Source of the DNA: CAYSCZ01 sp964429655
GTDB taxonomy: Bacteria > Bacteroidota > Bacteroidia > Cytophagales > Cyclobacteriaceae
DNA: 51,508 nt
Assembly (NCBI GenBank): GCA_964429655.1
Contig: CAYSCZ010000018.1
Coordinates: 1-51,508 of the forward strand
Direction: 5' to 3'
The notes under the pieces were generated by a model that was given only the letters and a program-made list of their open reading frames with translations, had not been told where the DNA came from and ran no database searches. Position 1 is the stretch's first letter; each line of letters opens with the position of its first letter. This document shows positions 18,693 to 27,754 of this stretch, piece by piece. The position numbers were made by a program, and so were the translations under genes.

Positions 18693-20162
18693 ATGGACAA
18701 ACCATCAAGAGAGAAATATAGAGTTGTTGTAGGGCTTGAAGTGCATGCCCAATTGTTGACCGATAGCAAAGTTTTTGTATCAGACAGCACGGAATATGGA
18801 AACCTTCCTAATACCAATGTAAGTGTTATTACACTTGCCCATCCCGGAACGTTACCCGTACTCAATAAAAAAACAATCGAATATGCAATAAAAATGGGAC
18901 TGGCGTGTCATTCTGATATCACACGATACAATATTTTTGATCGTAAAAATTACTTCTACCCGGATCTTCCTAAAGGATATCAGATAACCCAGGACAAAAC
19001 CCCAATCTGTACAGGCGGTAGCGTTCCAATAACTTTAAAAAACGGCTTAGAAAAAAATATCGTGCTGACAAGAATTCATATGGAGGAGGATGCCGGCAAA
19101 TCCATGCATTTAGATGGAGAAGAAGATACATTGGTTGACTTTAATAGAACAAGTGTACCGTTAATTGAAATCGTTACAGAGCCGGTGCTTTCATCTTCCG
19201 AAGAAGCTTATCAGTTTCTTACAGAAGTCAGAAGACTGGTAAGGTATCTTGAAATATGTGACGGCAACATGGAAGAAGGCTCGCTAAGATGTGATGCCAA
19301 TATTTCAATAATGAAAAAAGATGACACAATCTTTGGAAAAAAAGTGGAGGTGAAAAATATGAATTCTTTCAGAAATGTGGTAAGAGCCATTGAATATGAA
19401 GTTGATAGACAAATAACAGAAGTCGAAAAAGGTAATCCAATTTCTTCTGAAACGAGAACTTTTGATGCTTCTACAGGCAAAACTTTTGGATTAAGAACAA
19501 AAGAGGAATTGAATGACTACCGTTATTTCCCTGAGCCTGACTTAAGTCCTTTCGTTGTAACGGAATCATGGTTGGAAGAAATAAAATCCACTATGCCAAG
19601 TCTTCCACATGAATTATATTCAAAATTCACCACAAAATATAATCTGCCGGATTACGATTCAAGTGTACTGACTGATTCTAAGGAGATAGCCCTTTATTTT
19701 GATGAATTATGTAGTAAAACAGTAAATTACAAAGCAGCTTCAAATTGGGTAATGGGGCCCGTAAAATCATATTTAAATGAGTTGACCTTGCACATCAAAG
19801 ACTTCCCTCTGACCACCGATAAATTAGCTGAGTTAATAGCTTTGGTTGAAAGTAATAAAGTCAGCAATAGCAACGCAGCCCAGAACATTTTCCCACGGCT
19901 TATTGAAAACCCGGATAAAAAGCCAATTGAGATAGCAGAAGAATTAAACCTTGTCCAGGAAAGCGATATGGCCTCTATCAGGCCTTTAATTACGGAAGTG
20001 CTGGAATCCTATCCTGAAAAAGTAGAACAATATAAAAAAGGCAAAAAAGGTTTATTGGGGTTATTTATGGGTGAGGTGATGAAAAAAAGCAAAGGAAAAG
20101 CTGATCCTAAGATTGCAAACCAACTATTAAAAGAATCGTTGGAAACCTTGAACAATCAATAA
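18693..20162 (+). CDS. gatB: Asp-tRNA(Asn)/Glu-tRNA(Gln) amidotransferase subunit B
   Basis: 489 aa with the GatB core (VVGLEVHAQLLTDSKVF, NYFYPDLPKGYQITQ, MEEGSLRCDANIS) and the C-terminal YqeY/GatB tail (GLLGLFMGEVMKKSKGKADPKIANQLL) that binds the tRNA. With GatA and GatC, not present here, it converts mischarged Glu-tRNA(Gln) or Asp-tRNA(Asn) to the correct amide. It lies 3 bases after alaS and 7 bases before the TlpA-like lipoprotein, so a three-gene operon is likely. Confidence 0.97.
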   Translation: MDKPSREKYRVVVGLEVHAQLLTDSKVFVSDSTEYGNLPNTNVSVITLAHPGTLPVLNKKTIEYAIKMGLACHSDITRYNIFDRKNYFYPDLPKGYQITQDKTPICTGGSVPITLKNGLEKNIVLTRIHMEEDAGKSMHLDGEEDTLVDFNRTSVPLIEIVTEPVLSSSEEAYQFLTEVRRLVRYLEICDGNMEEGSLRCDANISIMKKDDTIFGKKVEVKNMNSFRNVVRAIEYEVDRQITEVEKGNPISSETRTFDASTGKTFGLRTKEELNDYRYFPEPDLSPFVVTESWLEEIKSTMPSLPHELYSKFTTKYNLPDYDSSVLTDSKEIALYFDELCSKTVNYKAASNWVMGPVKSYLNELTLHIKDFPLTTDKLAELIALVESNKVSNSNAAQNIFPRLIENPDKKPIEIAEELNLVQESDMASIRPLITEVLESYPEKVEQYKKGKKGLLGLFMGEVMKKSKGKADPKIANQLLKESLETLNNQ

Positions 20163-20169
20163 AGAATAT

Positions 20170-21279
20170 ATGAGATCTTTCGTTGCATTAATAATTATAG
20201 TAATCCTAACCTCATGCGATGCCGGCGAAAAACCGGATAACCAAATTATCGTTAATGGTGTGATAGAAAATCCTGTTGATAATGGAAAAGTATCTATAGA
20301 ACATATAGAGGCAGGTACAACTGCTCCGATCCAATCCACTAAAGTGAATGATGGGAAATTTCAATTGGCGCTTTCAATAGATAAACCCGGATTATTTAGA
20401 TTAAATCTTTATGACCGACAAATGATTAATCTAATACTCAATCCTGAAGATGATAAAATTAAAATTTTAGCTGAGGGCAGCGGACCGGAAAGCGATTATA
20501 AAATAGAAGGGTCCCGCGACACTGAAATCATGACAAGTATCAATGAAACCATGATTAAATTCAATAGTGACGTCAGCATGATCAATAATGATTTTATGAA
20601 AGCTCGCTCCAGTGGCGATTTGGAAGAGGCTAAATCAATTCAGGAACAATACATTTATCTTGAAGGAAAAAAGGACAAAGCATTAAAAAAGAAGATTTGG
20701 GATGCAGGATCTTCCATCGCTGGTCTGATTGGTGCTTCATACCTGGATCCTGAAAAACATATCAATTTTCTTGATTCTGTATCACAAAGGTTTACTGAAG
20801 AACTACCGGAATCACAATACACGCAGCAATTGGCACAACTGGTAGAAAACTCAAAAAAATTAGCGGTTGGATCAAAAGCACCTGATATCGCTTTACCAAA
20901 TCCTGAAGGTAAAGAAATAGCCTTAAGTGACCTGAAAGGTAAATATGTTTTAATTGATTTCTGGGCCGCCTGGTGTAAACCATGCAGAATAGAAAATCCA
21001 AACGTGGTAAGAATGTATAACAAATACAACGATCATGGATTTGAAATTCTCGGTGTTTCTTTAGATCGTAAAAAAGAACAATGGGTACAAGCTATTGAAA
21101 CTGATGGCCTAATATGGAAGCATATTTCCGACCTAAAATATTTTAATTCTGAGGCCGCGAAAACTTATCAAATATCCGCCATACCTGCGACCTATTTAAT
21201 TGATCCGGATGGTAATATAGTTGCAAAAAATCTTAGAGGATCCTCGCTTGAAAATAAGCTGAAAGAAATCTTTGGTTAG
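20170..21279 (+). CDS. TlpA-like thiol-disulfide lipoprotein with DUF4369-type N-terminus
   Basis: 369 aa. The N-terminus has a lipobox ending in cysteine 16 (VILTSC), so the mature protein is a lipoprotein. Residues about 27-130 form the beta-rich DUF4369-type domain often seen before Bacteroidota thioredoxins. The C-terminal thioredoxin/AhpC-TSA domain carries WCKPC with C269 and C272, and a cis-proline in SAIPATYLI. It probably reduces or rearranges disulfides outside the cytoplasmic membrane. It follows gatB by 7 bases and is convergent with the next gene. Confidence 0.9.
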   Translation: MRSFVALIIIVILTSCDAGEKPDNQIIVNGVIENPVDNGKVSIEHIEAGTTAPIQSTKVNDGKFQLALSIDKPGLFRLNLYDRQMINLILNPEDDKIKILAEGSGPESDYKIEGSRDTEIMTSINETMIKFNSDVSMINNDFMKARSSGDLEEAKSIQEQYIYLEGKKDKALKKKIWDAGSSIAGLIGASYLDPEKHINFLDSVSQRFTEELPESQYTQQLAQLVENSKKLAVGSKAPDIALPNPEGKEIALSDLKGKYVLIDFWAAWCKPCRIENPNVVRMYNKYNDHGFEILGVSLDRKKEQWVQAIETDGLIWKHISDLKYFNSEAAKTYQISAIPATYLIDPDGNIVAKNLRGSSLENKLKEIFG

Positions 21280-21717
21280 TCAGCTAATAGAGAATAATTC
21301 TTTAAGCTTCTGCCATAATTTTTTCTTTAATTCAACAGATTGCTGGATTTTTTCTAGAGAATCTGTTTTTAGGTACTTTGTGCCTTTATTTTCCAGGATA
21401 TGGTAATATTCAAAATCATATGGATCAATACTCACGCCCATCATGACCACGATTTTAAAATCAAATTCTGAGTCAATGCTGGTTATGGAATGATGAAATT
21501 CATTGAATAAAGCCACATCATCCATACCAAGTTTAACTGAAGCCAGTACTTTGTTTAAAAAATCTAAATCCGAATCATTTATATAGTCACTTTGCGCCTC
21601 ACGGATGATAATTCCTACTTTGCCGACATTAGCACCCAAAAATCTTAGCTCCGGATTATGCTCATCAATAGAATATATTGATTCAGTGATAAAGTGTTTT
21701 AAAAATGAATTATCCAT
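21280..21717 (-). CDS. Uncharacterised protein, possibly a DNA polymerase III psi (HolD)-like subunit
   Basis: 145 aa with no signal peptide or membrane helix. The pattern is an N-terminal segment, beta strands VGIIIREAQS and FKIVVMMGV around a helix (DFLNKVLASVKLGMDDVALFN), and a final helix LKKKLWQKLKELF preceded by SLEKIQQS. This layout, especially the closing LK..LW..LK helix, recalls the psi clamp-loader subunit and its uracil-DNA-glycosylase-like fold. That is inference from pattern only; by plain recognition it is a hypothetical protein. It overlaps the upstream thioesterase gene by 8 bases and its stop abuts the convergent TlpA gene. Confidence 0.55.
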   Translation of the reverse strand: MDNSFLKHFITESIYSIDEHNPELRFLGANVGKVGIIIREAQSDYINDSDLDFLNKVLASVKLGMDDVALFNEFHHSITSIDSEFDFKIVVMMGVSIDPYDFEYYHILENKGTKYLKTDSLEKIQQSVELKKKLWQKLKELFSIS

Positions 21718-22240
21718 TTTCCTCCAGTTTAAACAATGATTTCAGCTCATTAGCGTCCTCAGGTGCTAATCTGTTGGCCAAAACAAGCCTGAGCTGGCGC
21801 CGTTGTAAAGCCCCTTTATAGAGTTCCTTTGCCCTTTCGTCACTTGGTAGGACCTCTGGCACGTCAATCGGTCGGCCGGATTGATCAACAGCCACAAAAG
21901 TGAAAAATGCGCTATTGGTTACTATTTTTTTCCCAGATGGAACATCTTCAGCCATAACTTCTATGAATACTTCCATGGAAGAATTAAAAGCCCTGGTAAC
22001 AAAAGCTTTGAGCGTCACCACATTACCAAGCTGAATTGCTTTTGAAAAAGAAATATTATCAACCGAAGTAGTCACGACAACCCTGTTAGAATGCTTTTGA
22101 GCAGATATTGCCGAGACAATATCCATCCAGTGCATTAATCTACCACCCATTAGGTTATTTAAAGTATTGGTATCATTGGGTAATACCAGTTCAGTCATTG
22201 TCACAAATGATTCTTCGGTAGACTTTTGCTTTCTAGGCAT
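21710..22240 (-). CDS. Acyl-CoA thioesterase (hotdog, YciA/ACOT type)
   Basis: 176 aa hotdog-fold protein. Family features are MTELVLPNDTNTLNNLMGGRLMHWMD (the catalytic Asn/Asp helix region), VTTSVDNISFSKAIQLGNVVTL and AFFTFVAVDQSGRP. It hydrolyses acyl-CoA thioesters in the cytoplasm. A charged C-terminal tail extends about 40 residues beyond the fold. It lies between pcm (6 bases upstream) and the HolD-like gene, all on the minus strand and probably one transcript. Confidence 0.9.
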   Translation of the reverse strand: MPRKQKSTEESFVTMTELVLPNDTNTLNNLMGGRLMHWMDIVSAISAQKHSNRVVVTTSVDNISFSKAIQLGNVVTLKAFVTRAFNSSMEVFIEVMAEDVPSGKKIVTNSAFFTFVAVDQSGRPIDVPEVLPSDERAKELYKGALQRRQLRLVLANRLAPEDANELKSLFKLEENG

Positions 22241-22246
22241 ATGTAT

Positions 22247-22897
22247 TTATTTAGATTGTCCTTTCTGGCCCAGTAAAGGTACAAAGCTGAAATTATTATG
22301 GGCTTCTTTTATTATTTCGTTTGGGCTTTTTAGAATATATCTATACATGACCTGGCTATTTCCCATACCTATTGGTATCACTAATTTTCCATTGATGGTG
22401 AGTTGAGCCATTAATTCTTCAGGAACCGCAGGAGCACCTGCTGTTACAATGATTCCATCATAAGGGGCATAAGATGCCAACCCTATGGACCCATCACCAT
22501 AGAAAAAATAAGGCCTGTAACCCATTACAGGCAAAAAACTTTTTGCCTTCTTATATAAATGCTTATTTATCTCGATGGTATATACTTTAGCCCCTAATTC
22601 AAGTAGAACACATGCCTGATACCCTGAGCCGGTCCCTATTTCAAGAATCTTATCCCCTTTTTTTATTTCTAGCAGCTCGCTTTGATAAGCAACAGTAAAA
22701 GGCTGGGAAATCGTTTGGCCTTCTCCAATTGGGAAAGCTTTATCTTCATAGGCGTGATTTAAAAAAGCATTATCAAAGAAAAAGTGTCTGGGAATTTTTT
22801 GAATGGCTTCTAAAACCCTTTGATCTTTTATGCCTTTTTCTGATATCTTTTTTACTAATTTTCGACGTAAACCTTTATGTAGATAAGTATCTTCCAT
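22247..22897 (-). CDS. pcm: Protein-L-isoaspartate O-methyltransferase
   Basis: 216 aa with the PCMT signature: VLEAIQKIPRHFFF, AFPIGEGQTISQPFTVAYQ and the SAM-binding motif KILEIGTGSGYQACVL, then GDGSIG and APYDGIIVTAGAP. It methylates damaged isoaspartyl residues to start their repair in the cytoplasm. It is the first gene of a minus-strand run that includes the thioesterase and HolD-like genes, and is divergent from riboflavin synthase with about 45 bases between starts. Confidence 0.95.
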   Translation of the reverse strand: MEDTYLHKGLRRKLVKKISEKGIKDQRVLEAIQKIPRHFFFDNAFLNHAYEDKAFPIGEGQTISQPFTVAYQSELLEIKKGDKILEIGTGSGYQACVLLELGAKVYTIEINKHLYKKAKSFLPVMGYRPYFFYGDGSIGLASYAPYDGIIVTAGAPAVPEELMAQLTINGKLVIPIGMGNSQVMYRYILKSPNEIIKEAHNNFSFVPLLGQKGQSK

Positions 22898-22941
22898 TAC
22901 TGGAAATTAAGATTTTATAATTTAAATTGATAAAAAAAACA

Positions 22942-23526
22942 ATGTTTACCGGCATAATTGAATCCACAGGAAAAGTTGAAGAGATAAAAAAAGAAGGCAC
23001 AAATATAACCTTTGTAATCTCCAGCGATATCTCTCATCAGTTAAAAATTGACCAAAGTTTAAGTCACAACGGCGTTTGTTTGACTGTTGAAAACGTCATG
23101 AATGATAGGCACTGGGTTACAGCGGTGGAAGAAACGCTTATCAAATCTAATCTTGGAAGCCTGGAGGTTGGAAGCAATGTGAATCTTGAACGGAGTATGC
23201 CGGCTAATGGGCGATTTGATGGCCATATAGTTCAGGGGCATGTAGATCAGATGGGAAAAGTTTTAACTAATGAAGAAAAAGAAGGTAGCTGGATCTATAA
23301 GTTTAATTATGAAGGCAAAGCCTTATTGGTAGAGAAAGGATCAATAACAGTTAATGGCGTAAGTTTGACATGCTTTGAAACAGAAATCCATGGCCGATTT
23401 ACGGTTACCATCATCCCTTATACTTATGAAAATACAAATTTCAAGGAATTAAAAATTGGAGATTATGTAAACCTTGAATTTGATATATTGGGAAAATACA
23501 TTGAGAAATTAATTCGAAAGGAATAA
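22942..23526 (+). CDS. ribE: Riboflavin synthase alpha chain
   Basis: 194 aa made of two lumazine-binding repeats. It begins with the near-invariant MFTGIIE, which fixes the start at the ATG 22942 rather than the TTG five codons earlier. Each half has a VNGVSLT/HNGVCLT motif, and GHIVQGHVD lies between them. It disproportionates two 6,7-dimethyl-8-ribityllumazine molecules to riboflavin. Flavin is needed by several products encoded here (Rnf, MetF, the flavoprotein at 27755), but the gene is a single unit ending in a terminator. Confidence 0.96.
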   Translation: MFTGIIESTGKVEEIKKEGTNITFVISSDISHQLKIDQSLSHNGVCLTVENVMNDRHWVTAVEETLIKSNLGSLEVGSNVNLERSMPANGRFDGHIVQGHVDQMGKVLTNEEKEGSWIYKFNYEGKALLVEKGSITVNGVSLTCFETEIHGRFTVTIIPYTYENTNFKELKIGDYVNLEFDILGKYIEKLIRKE

Positions 23527-23529
23527 AAA

Positions 23530-23560
23530 AAAGCCAACTGTTTTACTGCTGGTTGGCTTT
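23530..23560. terminator. Bidirectional terminator between ribE and the FecR-like gene
   Basis: Stem aaagccaac (23530-23538) with gttggcttt (23552-23560) around a 13-base loop. An A run precedes it and a T-rich stretch follows, so it can end both the rightward ribE and the leftward FecR-like transcripts. Confidence 0.75.
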
Positions 23561-23587
23561 AATTCTATTAATGATTAAATAATCTGT

Positions 23588-24511
23588 CTACTCTTTACTC
23601 AGATTATTATTGATAAGAAATTCTCTGTAAAGCAATTTAAAATCAGAGACTTCCGGATTCATGGATATAACTTCTTCGTATTTCGTTAAAGCATCAAGTA
23701 CTAAGCCATTTTCTTCATAAAAAGAAGCATATATCAGTTTATTCAACGGTGAATCCTCATCAATATCCTTTTTCAATTCATCAAGGTTAGTCGTAATCTT
23801 CTCTGCTTTCTCCTTTGGAAGTCTTTTAATACCATGATCGCCGGATTTCAAATCTTCATCACCTCTTGCCTGTACACTAAATATAATCAATGCCTCTTTG
23901 GCTAACGTCTCATCAGAAAAGTCAATTTTCATGTTGGTCTTATCGGTTTCTTTAACCATGATCTCTTCATCGAATATATTTTTCAGTTTAACTACATAAG
24001 TATCAACATCTTCAACTTCTGACCATCTGATTATTGCTTCATTATTGTAAACACCAACTGAATTAGGGAGCATAACATTAATGCTCGCCCCACTAGCTGC
24101 ACGTTGGACAGCTCCAGTCACATTTAAGTTTTTTCTGTATTCTTCATTAACATCCGCATCACTTTCGTTGATTTTCGCCATCACGTACTTGGCGTACCGC
24201 TGTGCAACAGTTGACCTTGATGATACAATCTGCTTTTCAAGTTCATTTACAGATCTTTCTCCCGGTTCTCTTACTTGAATTGTTCTGCCTGTTTTGTGCA
24301 TTAATCCAATGTAAGCACCCTGGGATGCAATAAGCATATCCCCCTCCTGTAACCTGGTTCCGGTTCTTAAGGGTTCAGCTTCAGTCTTACCAGCTCTTTG
24401 GACCTGATTTTGACCTTTGTTAGCCAAAACTCTAAACACATAATCTTGCCCTATAGACACATTATATGATATTAGAATTAATAAGGTGGTTAAAGATAAA
24501 AGTGTTTTCAT
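23588..24511 (-). CDS. Secreted FecR-like domain protein
   Basis: 307 aa with a signal peptide ending near SIGQD. Residues about 25-85 resemble the FecR beta domain (GTRLQEGDMLIASQGAYIGLMHKTGRTIQV). Next is a region resembling an Ig or fibronectin fold (NEAIIRWSEVEDVDTYVVKL) and a helical C-terminal end with one TPR-like unit (LDALTKYEEVISMNPE). It is not a sigma-factor regulator: no anti-sigma part or TonB partner is present. It lies 57 bases downstream of the CHASE2 gene on the same strand, and the two probably form an envelope sensing or scaffold pair of unknown role. Confidence 0.7.
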   Translation of the reverse strand: MKTLLSLTTLLILISYNVSIGQDYVFRVLANKGQNQVQRAGKTEAEPLRTGTRLQEGDMLIASQGAYIGLMHKTGRTIQVREPGERSVNELEKQIVSSRSTVAQRYAKYVMAKINESDADVNEEYRKNLNVTGAVQRAASGASINVMLPNSVGVYNNEAIIRWSEVEDVDTYVVKLKNIFDEEIMVKETDKTNMKIDFSDETLAKEALIIFSVQARGDEDLKSGDHGIKRLPKEKAEKITTNLDELKKDIDEDSPLNKLIYASFYEENGLVLDALTKYEEVISMNPEVSDFKLLYREFLINNNLSKE

Positions 24512-24568
24512 GACTACATTTATGAATTAAAATATTAATATACTACATTTTTATATGAATAAACAAAG

Positions 24569-25816
24569 TTACAGTTTATTTATTTTAAGTAATTCTTTTC
24601 TTCCTTGTTTTGATGTTAAATTTTTAATCAGACCGTAATACACTTCGAGCGAGTCCCCACTTAAAGCAATTGCTGCCAAGGTAAGTGTCAGATTTAATTC
24701 ATAACTAAACCAATGAAAGAAATATACGATCAAAATTGATAAACCGATTAATTCAAACACTTGGAAAAGTTTTGTTACACCGTCATACCACTTGGGTATA
24801 CGCCTATATATTACAGAAAACAATACGACGTTAAAAAAACAAAATACAATGGCCACTATCACTGCGGTTACTTCATCCATCCTATCAACGTAATCCTCGT
24901 TAAGGATCATTGAAACGATATTGGCATGAATAACACCTCCAAACATATCCGGCTTGGTTCTTCCTGCATATACTTTATTTAGAGGTGTGATAAACTTATC
25001 CTCTGTTGATAATTGATCACCAAGATAATTTCCAAGAAAACAAAAAATGATAATCTTATCTTCTATGATATCAGGAAGAAAGTTTTCTGAATAAACATCA
25101 TCAACGTCCAGTGCAAAATACTTATTCCCGAAATTTGTGGCCCCATAGTCAAGCACATTGCCCCTGAAATTGATGGTCTCAATATCGTTATTCCTATTTA
25201 TAAATTTGTCAACTTTTTTCTGGGATAAATATTCAGCAAGTTTCACACCAAAGGCAACTTGATATTCGCTTTTTGCAACTTCTTTAGGCGTAAAAGTCCG
25301 ACATGTTTTAAGCTGATCTTGCTGTTGGGCACCAGTAATGAGATTAGCAAATGCCTCGGCATCCGCGTGCCTTGAAAAACGAGGTAAAGAATGAAGCAAT
25401 GAGTCGAATTGCTCAGTTTCTTCATCATACAACTCAAGTTTGGTTACTAAAACCAGGTTTTCAATTTGTGCAAGTGCCTCCTCCAAGAGTGCATCGCCTA
25501 AAGAGTCTTTCGGTATAGAAAAAAAAGTATCTACTCCGATTACTTTTGGATTGTACGCATTAATTATTTGCAACATAGTGGCTATTCCGGCCCGCGGTTC
25601 AATACCAATGTTTACCAGCACAATATCCTCCTCTGCAACAGGATCTTCTCTGAGTTGGGAAAAAACAACATCCGTGATCCTTACATCGGCGAGTGCATCC
25701 CCAATAGGATCAAAAAGTTCGAATATCTTAAATGCCGTTACACTTGAAAAAAGCCCCATCAAACCAAAAATGAAGATAGTAGCCAGAATCGTGTCTAACC
25801 AAAATTTTTTAAACAT
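24569..25816 (-). CDS. CHASE2-domain membrane protein without an output domain
   Basis: 415 aa. One N-terminal membrane helix (about 8-30) is followed by an extracytoplasmic CHASE2 domain (about 35-315, with DIVLVNIGIEPRAG, KVIGVDTFF and IIEDKIIIFCFLG). Three C-terminal membrane helices follow (about 325-400), then only a short basic tail (LTSKQGRKELLKINKL). CHASE2 normally sits ahead of a cyclase, kinase or diguanylate cyclase; here no enzyme follows. It may signal through a partner protein. Together with the downstream FecR-like gene it forms a compact two-gene unit. Confidence 0.8.
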   Translation of the reverse strand: MFKKFWLDTILATIFIFGLMGLFSSVTAFKIFELFDPIGDALADVRITDVVFSQLREDPVAEEDIVLVNIGIEPRAGIATMLQIINAYNPKVIGVDTFFSIPKDSLGDALLEEALAQIENLVLVTKLELYDEETEQFDSLLHSLPRFSRHADAEAFANLITGAQQQDQLKTCRTFTPKEVAKSEYQVAFGVKLAEYLSQKKVDKFINRNNDIETINFRGNVLDYGATNFGNKYFALDVDDVYSENFLPDIIEDKIIIFCFLGNYLGDQLSTEDKFITPLNKVYAGRTKPDMFGGVIHANIVSMILNEDYVDRMDEVTAVIVAIVFCFFNVVLFSVIYRRIPKWYDGVTKLFQVFELIGLSILIVYFFHWFSYELNLTLTLAAIALSGDSLEVYYGLIKNLTSKQGRKELLKINKL

Positions 25817-25938
25817 GTTTCTTATCGGTTATTTTAGGAATAACCAAATATAAATAGCGCATTAAGTAATTTAATGCAAAGATAACTTAATATTTGAAAA
25901 AATCAATTTTATCTATGTAAAATACATTTTTATAAAAT

Positions 25939-26916
25939 ATGACAAAAAAAAGATTAAAGATCAATGAATACGTTGATGGTATTACCAACCAAAACAGGTT
26001 GATATTAAGTAAAGCCATTACTTTATTGGAAAGTAAGTTAATGGATGATAACCTGATGGCTGATAAAATAATTGATAGACTTATAGATAAAACTGGATAT
26101 TCATTCAGGCTAGGAATAACCGGTGTTCCTGGTGTTGGGAAGAGTACCTTCATTGATGCTATAGGGAAAAAAATTGTTAAAGATCATAAATTGGCCATTT
26201 TATCTATTGATCCCTCCAGTTCGCTTACCAAAGGCAGTATTCTTGGTGATAAAACAAGAATGTCTTACTTATCCACGCACCCAAAAGTATTTATCAGACC
26301 CAGCCCAACCGGGAATACGCTTGGTGGCGTGGCACAAAGAACTAGAGAGGTTATGTTGCTATTTGAAGCTGCAGGTTATGATTTTATAATTATTGAAACT
26401 GTAGGGGTCGGACAGTCTGAAACGGCTGTTAAGGGTATGGTCGACTTTTTTTTACTATTAATGCTTGCAGGTGCCGGTGATGACCTGCAGGGCATGAAAA
26501 GAGGAATAATGGAGATGGCTGACGCTATAGTAGTTAATAAGGCTGATGGTGAGAATATACCGGCAGTAAATAAAGCAATCGCTACTTTTAATAAAATTAT
26601 CAGTTTATTGCCAAGAGTGGATCATTTATGGGAAACAAAGGTACTTTCCTGTAGCGCTATCAATGATGATGGTATTGAAGTTATCTTAAATACAGTTGAA
26701 GAATATGAGAAATTATTTAAAGAAAGCAACCTGTTTTACCCAAACCGGGATAAACAATATTTGTCATGGTTTGAAGAACTGATTCGTCAAAAGCTTATTA
26801 ATGACTTTCATGATAATAAAAATAACCTGACAAAGATGCAGTCATTAAGAAAATCTATTATCAGGAAAGAGATAACGGTAAAAAAAGCGGTTCATCAGTT
26901 GTTTGAAGAAAACTGA
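25939..26916 (+). CDS. meaB: MeaB/ArgK-family G-protein chaperone of methylmalonyl-CoA mutase
   Basis: 325 aa G3E-type GTPase. The P-loop GVPGVGKST is at residues 62-70, with switch/base motifs LSIDPSSSLTKGSILGDKTRM, ETVGVGQSE and the nucleotide-specific NKAD. MeaB loads and protects the adenosylcobalamin of methylmalonyl-CoA mutase; the mutase itself is not in the window. It is a second B12-linked gene besides the metH pair. It is convergent with the DUF547 gene, only 2 bases apart. Confidence 0.93.
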   Translation: MTKKRLKINEYVDGITNQNRLILSKAITLLESKLMDDNLMADKIIDRLIDKTGYSFRLGITGVPGVGKSTFIDAIGKKIVKDHKLAILSIDPSSSLTKGSILGDKTRMSYLSTHPKVFIRPSPTGNTLGGVAQRTREVMLLFEAAGYDFIIIETVGVGQSETAVKGMVDFFLLLMLAGAGDDLQGMKRGIMEMADAIVVNKADGENIPAVNKAIATFNKIISLLPRVDHLWETKVLSCSAINDDGIEVILNTVEEYEKLFKESNLFYPNRDKQYLSWFEELIRQKLINDFHDNKNNLTKMQSLRKSIIRKEITVKKAVHQLFEEN

Positions 26917-26918
26917 TA

Positions 26919-27641
26919 TCAATCTTCCCGCTTGTTTAATGACCAATCGTATTCATAATAATCGATCTTCCTATTCTTAGCAATCTTATCATTTCTGTAT
27001 TGATTTATATAGGCAATGATTGATTCGCCTTCTCGCAAAAAATCTGATCGATACCAATCAAAAATTTTTGATATCTCTAAGTTATTTCCTCTATCTCTGA
27101 TGAAGTAGTCTGAATTTAAGGTATAGCGTGTTCGCTCTTCGAGCTTCTCGTTAACATTATCCGGGAAATAGGCAAAAGCTGCTAAAGGAGGACAACTAAT
27201 TGCAGCGCATACCACAGCAAAATGAACCCGTTCATCGTTAAACACTTTTAAATTTTTTTCTTTCTCTACCTGATCCAATGTTAATTCCTCTCCTGCTACT
27301 TTATGGTTTATTCCATCGAAAAATCCTTCTACATTTAATGGATTACCGATGGGATATTTGTCTACTACCTGCTTAATCACCAGTAGATTGTAGGCGTTTA
27401 TATAAAATGCTTTGATAAAATTTCTTGGTTTGTTTTCTAAATCCATTGCAGCGATCATCTCATTCAGATCATTCAATAGCTCAGGATTATTTTTAATTGA
27501 ATGGTAATCCACTCTTCCATCTTCCACATACTTTGATAGAAAAGTATCTGCTTTTTCGAAAAAGGTATCAGCAGCTAAGGTCTTAAAAAGTGTACTAGAC
27601 AATAGAAATAACAGTAAGCTTATCTTGTTTATCATCATCAT
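26919..27641 (-). CDS. Secreted DUF547 protein
   Basis: About 240 aa from the ATG at 27641, which has a gaggt sequence about 6 bases upstream and opens straight into a signal peptide (KISLLLFLLSSTLFKTLAA). An ATG nine codons earlier is less likely. The DUF547 core shows FYINAYNLLVIKQV, the conserved HFAVVCAAISCPPL and the closing KIFDWYRSDF. The function of DUF547 is not established. The conserved Cys and Asp/Asn residues have led to suggestions of an enzyme, but none is assumed here. Confidence 0.85.
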   Translation of the reverse strand: MMMINKISLLLFLLSSTLFKTLAADTFFEKADTFLSKYVEDGRVDYHSIKNNPELLNDLNEMIAAMDLENKPRNFIKAFYINAYNLLVIKQVVDKYPIGNPLNVEGFFDGINHKVAGEELTLDQVEKEKNLKVFNDERVHFAVVCAAISCPPLAAFAYFPDNVNEKLEERTRYTLNSDYFIRDRGNNLEISKIFDWYRSDFLREGESIIAYINQYRNDKIAKNRKIDYYEYDWSLNKRED

Positions 27642-27754
27642 TAAATTTACCTCAGAATTTAACGGCATTGCATTTTCAAAAGATCTGGGATTTATGTCAG
27701 GTATGATACATTGTGAGTAACATCAATGATGTTATATTCGAATAATCGTATGAT

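Noticed and set aside
23588..24511. FecR-like protein as a TonB/sigma-factor signalling regulator
   Set aside because: No ECF sigma factor or TonB receptor is adjacent, and the protein has a cleavable signal peptide rather than an anti-sigma N-terminus.
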